Positions 13,907-25,099 are shown, numbered from the stretch's first letter. The stretch is 64,000 bases of DNA from Anthostomella pinea (GCA_963556695.1 CAUWAG010000008.1:434001-498000), one strand, 5' to 3'. Notes: generated by a model from the sequence alone, not told the origin. Made by a program: numbers and translations.

Positions 13907-14138
13907 TACCGCATTTTCCAGGCAAATTCTCTAGGTCGGTCACGGATCACTCTGCATTATCTGATCGCCATGCCTGTCTTCATTGGCTAAAAGATACAAG
14001 GGAACCTGGAAAAGCCTGCGATCATGCAGATCTATCGTCAACACGATAAGGATTTGGGTGTAGATTGTCTGGCTTGGCGAACAGATAATGCAGAGTGGTC
14101 CGTGACCGACCTAGAGAATTTGCCTGGAAAACGCGGTA
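13907..14138. repeat. Foldback: 69-base inverted repeat with 93-base spacer
   Basis: The left arm (13907-13975) and right arm (14069-14138) are reverse complements over about 69 bases with some five mismatches and one indel. The best shared block begins TTTTCCAGGCAAATTCTCTA. At least two differences are G/A or C/T transitions. No transposase frame or clear target duplication is visible in the spacer or flanks. It lies 188 bases upstream of the CAF17 start codon. It could be a small foldback or MITE-like remnant, or two oppositely inserted copies of a short repeat. Confidence 0.8.
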
Positions 14139-14325
14139 CATCATCCTTCTCTCCCAAAATTTGCCTGACGCCGAGCTCGCAATAGCTCCAGGCCACCCTC
14201 AGTCTAACGTCACAGAGCAACTTTCCGAAGGAGACGCGAGCAGTCAGACAGCCTCGCGAGAATGAGATCAACCTAGATACGTAGGCAAACCCAGCCTAGC
14301 CCCGCCTCGCGACTCGAGACGCAAC

Positions 14326-15657
14326 ATGTCCGCCCTGCCCCGAAATGCCCCAAGAAGGGGTCTGAAGAACCTCAACCTCAGCCTCGGCCTCGGCCCCAGA
14401 GCACCGACCCCCTTCATCTGCTCATCATGCCGACGATCTCAACTCCAAACACAGCCGCAGTCGCCGCCGCCCCGACGACACTTCTCAGCCACCACCGGCG
14501 CCCGTGGAGCAGCAGCACCTCCACCCCCACCACCGCCCTCGTCAGGCTTCGCGCGTCTCACGAGCCGCCGCCTCATCTCCATCGCTGGCGCTGATGCGCC
14601 GCGCTTCCTTCAGGGCATAATCACGTCCTCGATCAGCGCGAACCCGCGGAACGCCAGCGCCGAGCCTAGCACGCCGCGCACCGACGGCTTCTATAGCGGA
14701 TTTCTCAACGCCACGGGCCGCGTGCTGCACGACGTATTCATATATCCGGACACGGTGGGCGCGGCCGGGGACCTGAGCCTGGGAGCTGGAGAGGCATTCA
14801 TCATTGAGGTGGATGCGGAGCGGCTGGGCGACCTGCTACGGCATCTTAGGCGTTATAAGCTCAGGAGCAAGCTGAAGGTGCGCGCATTGGAGGAAGGGGA
14901 GTGCGCGGCGTGGCAGGTATGGGACGATGGTGCTCCAGAGACGGGTGCCGAGATGGAGGCGCCGCGCGTGGGCAAGGAGGACGGCATCGTGCTGCGAGAT
15001 ACGAGGGCGCCGGGCATGGGCTACCGTGTACTGAGCAAGCGGGCAGACGGGCCGCAGCTGGACATGGAACAGACCGCTGACACCGCCTACCGCATCCGCC
15101 GCTACCTCCATGGCGTCGCGGAGGGCCAGGGCGAGATGATCCGCGAGCAGGCGCTGCCGCTCGACTCGAACATGGATCTGATGGGCGGCATCGACTTCCG
15201 CAAGGGCTGCTACGTGGGACAGGAGCTGACGATCCGCACAAAGCACCGCGGCGTCGTGCGCAAGCGCATCCTGCCGTGCGTGCTGTACGATCCCACCACG
15301 CCGCCGCCGCAGCGTCTCGAGTATAGCCCGGATTCCGCAACCCAGGCTCTGCCAGCCGAGCATATACCAGCGGGCCTCAGCATTGGCCGCGACGGCAAGA
15401 AGGGCCGCAGCGCCGGCAACTGGCTGAGCGGTGTGGGCAACGTCGGGCTGGCACTGTGTCGTCTGCAGATCATGACCGATATCGAGCTGCCCGGCGAGAC
15501 GGCCACGGCGCCGTTCGATCCCGCCGACGAGTTTGTCATGAAGATGGGCACGGACGAGGATGGGGATGCGGATAAGGGCCGGGCGGTCAAGGTTAAGGCT
15601 TTCGTGCCGGAGTGGCTGCGTAGGAGGCTGGATGAGAGTAATACCTCTACGCACTAG
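14326..15657 (+). CDS. CAF17: Mitochondrial Fe-S assembly factor CAF17/IBA57
   Basis: Single-exon gene of 443 residues. The protein belongs to the GcvT-like/YgfZ family and is the eukaryotic Iba57 type, which acts late in mitochondrial iron-sulfur assembly with the ISCA proteins to build 4Fe-4S clusters on aconitase-, lipoate-synthase- and biotin-synthase-type targets. The family signature K-G-C-Y-V-G-Q-E is at residues 293-300, with the expected R-T-K-H-R-G-V-V-R-K after it. The N-terminus is rich in Arg, Ser and Pro and lacks acidic residues, fitting a mitochondrial presequence, followed by a Pro run near residues 65-70. The conserved core begins at F-A-R-L-T-S-R-R-L-I-S-I. Length matches fungal homologues. 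Long antisense frames (14836-15654 and 14861-15340) are GC-driven shadows. Confidence 0.95.
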   Translation: MSALPRNAPRRGLKNLNLSLGLGPRAPTPFICSSCRRSQLQTQPQSPPPRRHFSATTGARGAAAPPPPPPPSSGFARLTSRRLISIAGADAPRFLQGIITSSISANPRNASAEPSTPRTDGFYSGFLNATGRVLHDVFIYPDTVGAAGDLSLGAGEAFIIEVDAERLGDLLRHLRRYKLRSKLKVRALEEGECAAWQVWDDGAPETGAEMEAPRVGKEDGIVLRDTRAPGMGYRVLSKRADGPQLDMEQTADTAYRIRRYLHGVAEGQGEMIREQALPLDSNMDLMGGIDFRKGCYVGQELTIRTKHRGVVRKRILPCVLYDPTTPPPQRLEYSPDSATQALPAEHIPAGLSIGRDGKKGRSAGNWLSGVGNVGLALCRLQIMTDIELPGETATAPFDPADEFVMKMGTDEDGDADKGRAVKVKAFVPEWLRRRLDESNTSTH

Positions 15658-15935
15658 CTGGGCTGGTTGTAGCTGTACCTGTAGTCTAGTGGTACGATAT
15701 GGGATGAATCTGGGGAGGTTGATGAACTGCGTGGACAGTCAAGATTGCTTCTTGTAGAGGCAGGATCGTCTCCCTCATGATGACAGTCCTGTGTTCCCTC
15801 TGCGTCGCCATCGTGGAATTTGTTATCATGGGATAACCACCCCAACCCGCACTACGGGCCGTGTACCAGAATGGAACCAAAAAGCTCAATCGCCAAGGGC
15901 ACTAACAGCAGTAGAAATAAATATACCGAACCAGC

Positions 15936-15940
15936 AAAAA
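15936..15940 (-). terminator. Pol III T-run terminator of tRNA-Asp
   Basis: Five T residues on the minus strand, 18 bases beyond the mature 3' end of the tRNA, fit a class III terminator. Confidence 0.7.
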
Positions 15941-15957
15941 TGAAGTTGTAACTGTTT

Positions 15958-16044
15958 CTCTCGATCGGGGAATCGAACCCCGGCCACCCGCGCTTTGAAC
16001 TTGTCTATGACAAGCGGGTATCCTTACCACTAGACCAATCAAGA
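15958..16044 (-). tRNA. tRNA-Asp(GTC) with intron
   Basis: The minus strand folds as a complete tRNA. The acceptor stem TCTTGAT pairs with ATCGAGA (one G-T wobble), with discriminator G. The D arm holds GGTCTAGTGGTAAGGAT. The anticodon stem is CCCGC/GCGGG around loop TTGTCAC with anticodon GTC. The T arm contains GGTTCGATTCC. The stem closes only if about 15 bases, lying one base 3' of the anticodon (the standard nuclear tRNA intron position), are removed. It sits between the convergent CAF17 and J-protein genes. Confidence 0.93.
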
Positions 16045-16272
16045 TTTGATTGCATTGCTACTTGCTGATGTAATCTCGAGCTGCTAAAGACCCATATAGC
16101 GACGTGACTCATTTAGTCAAGTCGCGTTTCCATGACACACAACCTGCCTGGAACAATCACATGAAAGCTTGCTTAGGTACTCCACTGAGGGCAAGAGAAA
16201 ATCTATTCGGCTTTGAGGCGCCGGGGGTATCAAGATTGGGTATCGTAAAGCGGGTGAGGACAGCCGTCCACT

Positions 16273-17169
16273 CTATTGTGCGGCCGCGCCTGCGGCTTCC
16301 TCTGCCTTCTTCCGCTCCTTTTCTGCTTGCGCCGCTCGCAATCTCGCCATCAAGTCGCCCTTGACCCTGGAAGGTTGTGTCGTATCTGTCGTACCTGCCG
16401 TAGATGTTGATTTTGGTGATGTAGCTGACATTGTAGCCCGTACACTCGGAACTGCATCGCCCTTTCGTACCTTCTTCCCTGATTTGCGTGCCGCCTTTTT
16501 TTCCCGTGACTCCTGAAGTCGCCGTTCGAGGTCCGCTATGCGATCGTCGTAGCCGTCTTCTTGCCGCGCGGCAGGCGCCGAACCAGCATCCATTGTAGCG
16601 TCGTCACTCCGGGCCGCTGGGACATCGCGAGCAGCCTCCTCCTCGGCCTCCTCCTTCTCCTTAGCCCTCCGCAGCCGCTCGCGCTCCTGATCGCGGGCTT
16701 CCGCCTCGGCCATGAGTCGCCGCCGCTCCTCCAGCCTGCGGTTGCCCTTCTCCAGCAGCACCCTGCGCTCGGCCTCGGTCATGACGTGTCTGCCCCCGTC
16801 GCCGCCGCCATCGGCCTTGCGCTTGACGCCGCGCTCGCGCGCCTCCAGGTCCTCGATCATGTCGCGGCGCGCCTTGTCCATGGCGGCGCGCGCCTGCTCG
16901 TGCTGCAGGGCCGCGCCCCGCGCCGTGTCGTAGGCCTGACGCGCCTCGGGCTGCGAGAGGATGTCGCGCGCGCGCTCGAAGAGTTGCCATAGCTCCGCGT
17001 CGAACTGCGCGCCTGCCTTGTCGGGGTGGTGCTTCAGCGAGGCTTTGCGCCAGGCGCGGTGGATGGCGGGTGTTTCTGTATCCGATGTCACGCCTAGCAT
17101 GGCGTACAGGTCCTTCGTGGGTGCGTAGTCACGTGCATATTGCAGTAGCTCGGCCTTGTTGTCTTCCAT
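16273..17169 (-). CDS. J-domain protein, Cwf23/DNAJC17-like
   Basis: Single-exon gene of 298 residues. An N-terminal J domain (about residues 20-85) contains the H-P-D triad at 48-50, needed to stimulate Hsp70 ATPase. It is followed by a long Arg/Glu/Lys-rich coiled coil (about 95-180) with E-D-L-E-A-R-E-R, then a low-complexity basic region and a second short coiled coil at the C-terminus. The order J domain, D-L-E-A-R-E-R helix and charged coil is that of the spliceosome-associated J-proteins Cwf23 (fission yeast) and DNAJC17, which act with the Prp19/Ntr complexes. I see no clear C-terminal RRM, which animal DNAJC17 has. It converges on CAF17 with the tRNA between them. Family assignment is good; the splicing role is inferred from homology. 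Confidence 0.8.
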   Translation of the reverse strand: MEDNKAELLQYARDYAPTKDLYAMLGVTSDTETPAIHRAWRKASLKHHPDKAGAQFDAELWQLFERARDILSQPEARQAYDTARGAALQHEQARAAMDKARRDMIEDLEARERGVKRKADGGGDGGRHVMTEAERRVLLEKGNRRLEERRRLMAEAEARDQERERLRRAKEKEEAEEEAARDVPAARSDDATMDAGSAPAARQEDGYDDRIADLERRLQESREKKAARKSGKKVRKGDAVPSVRATMSATSPKSTSTAGTTDTTQPSRVKGDLMARLRAAQAEKERKKAEEAAGAAAQ

Positions 17170-19183
17170 TTTGTAAAAGGTATAAGCAGGATCTCGTGAG
17201 GGTAGGAAGCGCGCTGGGTGATTGGGACAGTGGAATATGGGCGCTTATTCCAAAGTCGTGCTTCTAGACGTGCGAAGAGGAGGTTTGCGTCTTTGGAAAC
17301 ATTCAGCTTTCGGTGATGGAGGGTTGCTGGGGGGGGTTGGCAGGGGCTAAAATTATAACGAATGGGATAAGCGCCTATCTCCACATGGAATAAACGGGTT
17401 TGCTGGCTTGCATAATCAATCACACATTGAAGTTGTTCGCACACCTAGGTAGTGGGAGACGGTTTCTTCCTGTTGGGCCGCCTTTCGACTTGGCCCTTCA
17501 AGCTGCATTATCTAAGATGAGGCATACACAGGTTCGAGGGCGGATTCTGGACGTTTACCACTGTATGAGACTAAACGGAGCAGGCTCATACCGGGGACAA
17601 CAACCCACAGGGGAGCAGCCGTCATGATAGTCGAGTGTCTCTGCTCTTTGCAGGTCTGGACACACAAAGGTCAGGAGGCGTCACGCTACTGGGCGATGAG
17701 TTGCCCCTGTTGACCAGACTTACACAATTCATTGGAGTCGCCCTAGCTTTCGCTGCCGCCGACTGGCAATTTCGTATCGGTGTCGCGTCGTTCACAGGCA
17801 TCCATGATACACAGTAGGCGAGAGCATTAATGAACCCCTAGACGACCCTTGTATTCACTGCGTACGATCTACCGCCCATCCGATGTTCAATGCCACGGAC
17901 TGTGGAGAATGAGGACTTGATGGAATACCGCCTTTATTGGGCAAATTCTCTACTGCGTGCACCTAAGTTACCACCTGTTCGCCAAGCCAGAGAGCGACGT
18001 AGAGGAGCTTAACGCCGACTTGTCATTCATGACATAGAGGGACCCAGGGGCTATACTGGTCTCCCGAGAATAGATATTATGCACAACAGACCATTCGCTC
18101 GTGGTATCTACATCGGGTCAAAAGATGCATGATTGCATAGAAATGGGGTAGCGCGGCCATTTCCAGGAAGACGCTGGAGACTGACAGCCTCGGGGCGAGC
18201 AGGCTAGGTATCTAATTTCCATTGCCAATGGCAAGATATCAGATAACCCAGGGAAATTACTCGGTCAGAATTACAGCCATAAACGAGCCCGCGCCTGAGA
18301 TATCAGGGAAATGTTCGACTTTAGGGGGTAGCGAGTTAACCTATATGTAAGGGCTTAAAGGGCCACAGGACATGGCCACAGGACATGGGGAGTGAATAGA
18401 TCATAAGCCATTTGGAAGCATCTTGAACATAGTATAGTGTAGACTAGACTCGCGTAGCATCGCTTTCTTCCTGTAGTCTGAGGACGGGCTAGAGAAACAC
18501 GTTGCTTCAGCGACTTGCGGCACCTCCATAGGATTTTGCAGCCGAGTTTTAATTTCTTTACTGTTTTTCGATCCCTCTACTATTCGGTTCGGGCGTTGTC
18601 GTCAAGGCCCCTCTCCAACCCCTATGGACAGACGCTCTTAATCACACGCGTCCACCAGCGTTTACTCCCTTGCGGAAAACTGTTCTTTTAGGGCATGGCT
18701 TCTTCCACGGGTAGTTAGTTGTCATTGGACTCCTTGGAAAATCAAGTGGAAGGGTTTGAGCTGCTGAGGCTCATCTTCGAGATGGCTCATGAGATAAAAC
18801 ATGGGGCTGTTATGCCATGCAGAGGTGGACTTTTGCCGGCCCAGAGGCAGCGGTGAAGTAATGGCTAGTACTTGCGGCCACTTGACAGCCGCACGCCATC
18901 TCGTAGGCGAGTTACGTTACCTAGAAGCCGCTCACGGCAACCAGGTCGCCGGAGACAAAGCTGAGTAGGGAAGCCGGGTATCACAACGAAAGCCACGGTC
19001 TGGGTGTCACTACCTAGTACCGAGATTAGAGACATGCGGGTCTGTGTCATCATCATCATTAAACATTAAACTGTCGTCCGACATCCGCAGGTCATTCCGG
19101 AATGACGATCGTGCCGGTCTAAGGGTGGCATGGGTAGGTATGTACCCAAGTTGAACGACAACCCTCATTCGCCTACGGACCGA
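17170..19183. other. Intergenic region
   Basis: Two kilobases upstream of the J-protein gene with no supported gene. It contains an ACCTAGGTAG motif (17443-17452) and a tandem pair of a 13-base unit (GGCCACAGGACAT) near 18361. Short frames such as 17635-17817 have no domains. Confidence 0.5.
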
Positions 19184-19906
19184 TTACTCATCCCAAGCAC
19201 ATCTGATGCCCTTGAAGAGTCCAGGGGGTATAGCAGCAAGATTAGGATTATATGAACTTAGCAAGATTTGCAATTTTCCGTAGTGTTCGTCACGAGTAGA
19301 TAGATAACTGAAAGAGCCCTCCCCATATTGGCTTGATTCCTTCATGGCCCCTGCGTACCCCTTGCCATCTGGGGCCAGTACCGGAGGCTGCCATTGCAAA
19401 ACAACATCAACCCTGCGGCCCTGTACGGACACAGCCAAAGGCTTTGTAAGACTTGAAGCCTCCCTCGAGCCTCGCACAGTACGACTTCGGCGGAAGAAAT
19501 TTGTAAAACCCCTGATGGCCCAAGCAATCGTCTCTCGGGTAGAATTCAACTGCGACAGGTTGCTGTCATCGCGATCCTCCAACCTCGGAAAAGCCACGTA
19601 CTTCTTTCGCAGAGAGAGGCCGACCGCAGCGAGTCATCTGGCAATAGCCTGTCCGGATTGACCGTCGTCCTCCTCAGTTCGACGGAGTCGGGACCCTTGT
19701 CACTGTTGCACCCAGGCCATTGCATGACAACGCACTCGCCATCCTTAGGATAGTTGGAAATAGAGGGGCCTGCGTTGCAACGAGGAGCTTGGCCGCTGCG
19801 GTGAATTCTCACCCTCGGACACGTCGTATGCCTTCTCGGCCAATGCCACATGAGCGTGTCCGAGCGCGGTGGCCAAGAGGATGGTGAAATGTGCAGCGGT
19901 CCGCAT
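19184..19906 (-). CDS. Putative small secreted protein
   Basis: From ATG 19906 the minus strand encodes a classic signal peptide: Met-Arg start, hydrophobic core I-L-L-A-T-A-L, and A-L-A before a likely cut. Frames close if two introns are removed: 19770-19812 (43 bases, GTGAG..CAG) and 19604-19662 (59 bases, GTCAAT..AAG). Exons of 94, 107 and 420 bases then give 206 residues. The mature part has only four cysteines (G-E-C, P-G-C-N, and one close to the C-terminal end, plus one depending on splicing), several N-x-S/T sites and ends I-R-C-A-W-D-E. I do not recognise the family. The first intron is unusually short and the second donor is weak, so the exact structure is uncertain. A secreted, non-enzymatic protein is the best guess. 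Confidence 0.42.
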
Positions 19907-20551
19907 CTTGGGACTGTGGATAGTTGTGGTAGGGTTAAATGGCAGAGGATTAAATGTAGATGCGGAAGGGACTCGGTTTATGACAACGGTGGTCGGGTTG
20001 GGAAGAGGTCACTTTATACCCATTCCCGCGAAGGGAAGACTGGCGGCACGGCTCGTCAGGTCTAAAGCATATCTCGTACAAAACCGAACCCGGAACCCAT
20101 ATATGTCCCATTACCGCTGCCTCGAAACACACCTTTTCAGTACATGTCTTACAGGTCTGTCTAGGGTAAGCGAGTTTCGGTGCGTATCCAGGTGGTGATG
20201 GGACAATGTGGGACAGTGTTGGAGTGCAGGAGGGCTGGTACGTACGAGAATTCATGAAACAGGCAATCTACCTTACGTAGCACACACATGGCACAGATAA
20301 ATGAATGGATGGATGGATGTTGGGTAAAGCAATGGATGATTGGCAGCGAGACGGGAGCTCCTTTAAGGGCTGCTGGCTGCTGACTAGCTGCAATGGAATG
20401 AGGTATTGCCGTAACGTTGCGGTACGTTGGCGTTCGTCTGATTCCGCTATAACGTGCGTGAATCCAAGTACGGGTCCTAGTAACAACTAACATTATACAG
20501 TAAAGTACATTCTAGCCCATCGTGCACACAGTCAGTTATATACACAAGCAC
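19907..20551. other. Intergenic region
   Basis: About 640 bases between the putative secreted protein start and the MTO1 stop. It would hold the promoter of the former and the 3' UTR of the latter. A short GGAT microsatellite lies near 20304-20318. Nothing else is evident. Confidence 0.5.
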
Positions 20552-22672
20552 TCATAGCTCCCTCGTCCTGGCCTCCGCGTCCAGCGTATCGACCTCGCTC
20601 CCCAGCGGCGCCATCTCGGCGAGGGCGTCGAACTGCCTCGCGCGGTCCTGCCTCTGCACGAAGCTCAGCAGGCGCACGCAGCCGGCGGGCGTGACGCCCT
20701 CGATGCGGCGTGCCTGGCCGAGGCTCTCGGGTTTCGTCGCGTTCAGGGCGGTCTTCTCGGCGAAGCTGAGCCCGAAGACGGTGTCGTAGTCCAGGTCCGT
20801 CGGCAGCCGCAGGCCCTCGTCCTTGAGGAACAGGGCCTGCTCGGCGCGCTGCATGGTCACGTACGGCGCGTAGCGCGCCTCGATGGTGACGCGCTCCTGG
20901 ATGCGCGCGGCGTAAGAGCTGATGAGCGGGACCTGCTCGACGAGGTCCTTCACTCCGATGTTGGGCAGACGCAGGATGTCGAGTCCGCTGCGGTACTTGG
21001 CGTCTTCCCGGACCTTGTAGCCATGCTTGATCCATGCCGGTGCGCTGAGGGAGTGTGCGCTCAGAAGTCCGCTGAGCGTGTCCATCTGTTGCTTTTCGTC
21101 GGTGTGGCGAGTCCAGCGCTTGTCCGAGACGACGCCCCATTCACGACCCTTGGCTGTGAGCCGCAGGTCTGCGTTGTCGGCGCGCGTGGACATGCGATAC
21201 TCGCTGCGAGAAGTGAACATACGGTAGGGCTCCGAGACACCCCTGGTGACAAGGTCGTCAATCATGATGCCGATATAACCGTCTGCGCGTGTGATCGTGA
21301 CTGGCGACAGCCCTTGAGCCGCACGACCTGCATTGATGCCCGCCACAATACCTTGTCCGGCGGCTTCTTCGTAGCCTGTGGTGCCATTTATCTGGCCAGC
21401 CAGGAACAAACCCGATATAGCCTTTGTCTCCAGCGTGGCCTTGAGACTGCGTGGGTCGACATAGTCGTATTCCACGCCGTACCCAGCCTGTGTCATTTGT
21501 ACATTCTCTAACCCGCGAATGGTGCGTAACAGTTGCTCTTGGGCCTCAGCTGGTATTGTCATGGAGAGTCCATTGGGGTAGATGACATCGCTGTCGAAGC
21601 CCTCCGGCTCAAGCCAGACGATGTGCCGCTCCTTCTCGACAAACTTGATGATCTTGGACTCGAGCGAGGGACAATATCGTGGTCCTTTCACCGTCTCCCG
21701 TATATGTATAGTATTTTCCAGATTGGCTCGTACAACATCGTGGGTTGCATCATTCGTGTACGTCGCCCAACAGAGGAGCTGATCCTCCACCGCCACCTTG
21801 TCGTGTAGATAGCTGAAAGGTTCTGGCGGGTCGTCTCCCTTCTGAACTTCGAGAGCCTTGTAGTCGATGCTTCCTTTGGCTATCCGAGGGGGCGTGCCAG
21901 TCTTAAGCCTTCCGAGCTTGAACCCGGCTTCTTTCAGCGACTTGCTCAGCCCAAAGGTCGCATCTTCTCCCATGCGACCAGCGGGAAACGTCTCCAGCCC
22001 GATATGTATCTCTGCGCTTAGAAAAGTTCCAGTTGTAATAATGACCTGGCTTGTTGGTAATATCTCGCCCGATTCAAGCCGCACACCCGTTATCCTACCC
22101 TTCGTCGTGTTATTCGGGTCCGTGCTGCTGTCTGTCACGATGTCGGACACACTGCCGGTGATGATAGATAGGTTCGGATATGTTTGCAACTCCTCCGTCA
22201 TGTGTTTGTTGTATAGCTTCCGATCGATCTGGGCTCGTGGTCCCCATACCGCGGGGCCCTTCCTCCGGTTCAAGATCTTGAACTGGACACCGGCCTTGTC
22301 TATTACCCTCCCACAAACTCCGTCCAAGGCATCGATCTCGCGTAATATCGTCCCCTTCCCTATCCCGCCGAAACTTGGGTTGCAGGAGCATACTCCGAGG
22401 TTGTCGATCTTCGGGGTCACTAACGCCGTTCTCGCGCCTGATCGTGCGGCTGCCGCGCAGGCTTCGGTTCCTGCGTGTCCGCCACCTACGACGACCACAT
22501 CGAAAGGTCTGCCGTTGCGATTAGCTCTCGGACGGACGTTGACACGGCTGGGCGGGTTAGAGCTAACCTTGAACCTTCAGTGACGGTGGCGAAAGTGTTA
22601 CGGAGACATGGTGAAAAGCGTCGTTGCCGCCGCACCATGGTAGAAGGCCAACTCAACCCTCGCGGCAGCCAT
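20552..22672 (-). CDS. MTO1: Mitochondrial tRNA uridine-modifying enzyme MTO1/GidA
   Basis: FAD-dependent MnmG/GidA family protein that, with the GTPase Mss1/MnmE, installs the carboxymethylaminomethyl group on wobble U34 of mitochondrial tRNAs. The dinucleotide-binding motif G-G-G-H-A-G-T-E-A opens the core. The [11 protein letters not shown] loop, R-P-G-P-like regions, the [16 protein letters not shown] segment and the C-terminal helical domain ([14 protein letters not shown]) are all present. The core frame has a stop just upstream, so a short first exon is needed. ATG 22672 to 22602, then a 54-base intron (22548-22601, GTAACA..CTAAC..CAG), restores frame and gives 688 residues with an Ala/Thr-rich, weakly acidic leader. 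The alternative ATG at 22638 is out of frame with this splice. Length agrees with yeast Mto1. Confidence 0.92.
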
Positions 22673-24267
22673 GCTTTCCTCATGATCGGAATGCTACTGA
22701 AAGATGCGCATTGGTTCACGTCGGCGCAAAGGGTTTTCGCTTCGCCGTCGCCGTCGCTGTCGCATTTCGGGATCTAAAGATTTCGGCGATAAGCATTGCG
22801 ATAACGATACACGGCACTTCAAGCGGTAGGCGGCAGCACTAGCGTATGAAGCTAAGCCAGGTGGTGTCAATTCTGCCGGATTAATTATCTCGAGTAAATA
22901 CAACCACACATATAGCGATGACCCTCTTTACACTCCTCCATGGAGACCGCAGTGGCCACCCTCAACGCAATATAGCGCAACAACATCTTCGTTCCGTCGC
23001 CCAACTCCAGTCTGGCAGTGAGTCTACAACTGGGGCCGCGCACCATGACACATGTTCGCGCCCACGTCTCAGTCGACCATCACATCATATGTGTTTGAAA
23101 AGAAGATTCAAGGCAACCGGTTCCATCGGGCGCGGCAGCAGACGAGCATGTGACCACCGCGGAAACTCCTCACTGCAAGACGTGACCCCCACTCGATGAC
23201 ATGAAGTACTGGTCACAAAGCGAAGGTACTTACGGCTGAATGTCACGGTACTTGGGAAGCATCTTGCTCAAGCGTGGCGCCTATTCACACTCGGGGGAGA
23301 GCTAGGGGCGCGATTAGATCCTCTTGTCTCGGTGAGGGCGTTCTTCTGACCTGGTGGCGCTGTCGATTAACCTCGGCCATCTTCAGGGCTTGACGTTGCG
23401 CCAGGTCAGTTGGATCAGCAACGTTGGGAAGCATGTGCGACCGTCGAAGAGTGGATTGTCATTGGCCAGGAACTTGAGATTCAACAGTTTTGGTGCTACT
23501 GTACCGTCCAGATCTCAAACCTAGACGGCCAGAACCTTACGTGCCGGCAAGCCACCATCGTTGGGGCGGGAGCGGACGAAAGCTTAACGGGATGGCCTCC
23601 TGATATCTGCACACCCTCAGCCTAATCTGGACGAGGTGAGTCACATGAGGCGGATTTTCAATAACACAGGCTCGGGGTATTTACTGGCGTTGCTGCCCAG
23701 AGGTGACAGAGGCGCCGGTGCTAAGATCTGCGATCGAGCGACGTGATCAGGGTTTGTTTTGAACATTCGCCCAGTTAGTGAAGCCCGCATGCGGAAAGGA
23801 ACAAGCGCAGCAGATCCGACCCCGTATGACCCCTCTGAGGAGATGCCCCAGCAACCCCAAGCCAGACTACCACCTGTCCCTCAACAATTTCTGCATCTCG
23901 TGCCTACACCTTTGATGATTTCGGAGCTGCTCCGAAACCAGGGAATTTAGGGCTGCGCGGGCTGTCTCTACACTGCCGGACCTGGCTCGGTCCAGGAAGG
24001 TCAAGTCAGTCAAGCAACGCAGTCAAGCCCGTCTCCCTCAACAAACCCCCCTCAAAACAGGGTCTCAAGAGGACGCCTGTTGTGATCAAGACCGAGGTGC
24101 CTTAGAGTAGCGTGATGGCCGAGCCAGACGCGTTGCACTGGCCGAAGCGCGCCTACCTCACCTATGCTGGCTGGTTGATGGCGCTGCATAGTTGGACGTG
24201 ACGAGATTCGCATCCGTCTGCGAGACTCAAGACTAGAGGATGAGCTTCAAACACGGGCAGAACAAGT
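22673..24267. other. Intergenic region with coding-like debris
   Basis: No gene can be assembled with confidence. Between about 23380 and 24105 the plus strand holds several coding-like stretches in different frames (for example one ending K-T-E-V-P before a stop at 24103). There is also a strong GTGAGT donor near 23635 and a CGCCCAG acceptor near 23779. Splicing them does not give one continuous protein that I can defend, so this may be a decayed gene. The first 200 bases are the MTO1 promoter. Confidence 0.4.
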
Positions 24268-25099
24268 TCACAGATTCGTGTGTAGGTAGATAATCACTAA
24301 ATAGTTGATATTCTGCATAATGCGTCCTGCTTCAGCCCTGGCGCCCCCCTCGCACACCCCAACATGACCTTCCCACCCCTGCCTCCGCATCGCCATGTCC
24401 AGGCCTCCAATGAGCAGCGCTTGACGATGGCAGCGCCGCTCGTGCTTGGGAAGGCTGTAGACTTTCCGGCGCTCTTGGATTAGCCAAAGCTGCCACGGGC
24501 TGAGCGGTCGTTTGGGGATGTGTTCTTCTTCGTTCTCGGATTGCGTGTAAATGTGAAGGAAAGTGATGTGCAAGAAGTTTTCAAACTCCGTAGTCAATTG
24601 GCTTACTTGTCCCGGTTCAGAAGAAGTGCCGCCAGCGTCGGTCATGATGGTATCTTGATGATACGTACGCGACTCCGTTGAGCATTGGGTATGTAAGGCT
24701 CGGATTGACGTTGCTGACTCCGGGAGAAGCTGAGGTCGCTGGCGCAGCTGCCGTGGCGTGTCAGGTAGGCGTCTACAATCTCGCACGCCCAGTAGGTTGA
24801 GAATGGTGGTGCCGTTCATGGGCAATCTTGTTCTCGTCGTGATAGTCGGGCGTCTGCTGCGCACCATCAATGTTGCTCGAGGACGATGAAGACGTCTCGT
24901 GCTCGCCACCTGACGTCGACGTGTTCATGTGGTTGGCGTCAGCTGAGTCGCCGCCAGCAGACTCGACTACGAGCTCAGGAATCGGCTCGGCTGCCTTATC
25001 TTCAGTGTTGTCGGGGTTTACGGCAGCACTGTTGCAGTTGCAAGGGGTATTGCAAGGGCGGCACGAATGACCCAGAGGGCCAGCGGAATTGTGGCACAT
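24268..25099 (-). CDS. Hypothetical protein, three exons
   Basis: A frame-consistent model is exon 1 24787-25099, exon 2 24669-24729 and exon 3 24268-24601. The introns are 24730-24786 (57 bases, GTGCGA..CTCAG with CTGAC inside) and 24602-24668 (67 bases, GTACGT..AAG). This gives 235 residues. The N-terminus is Cys/Asn-rich (C-N-T-P-C-N-C-N), then acidic and Ser-rich, then a more ordered part containing P-K-R-P-L-S-P-W-Q-L-W-L-I-Q-E and a basic His/Arg helix. No signal peptide or membrane segment is seen. I do not recognise the family. The reading quality of the joined exons supports a real gene, but the splice choices are by eye. Confidence 0.42.

Noticed and set aside
14836..15654. 272-residue minus-strand frame opposite CAF17
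   Set aside because: High-GC shadow of a well-supported gene; no domain, and composition follows the sense codons.
18361..18386. Tandem duplication of GGCCACAGGACAT
   Set aside because: Only two copies in non-coding DNA; trivial.
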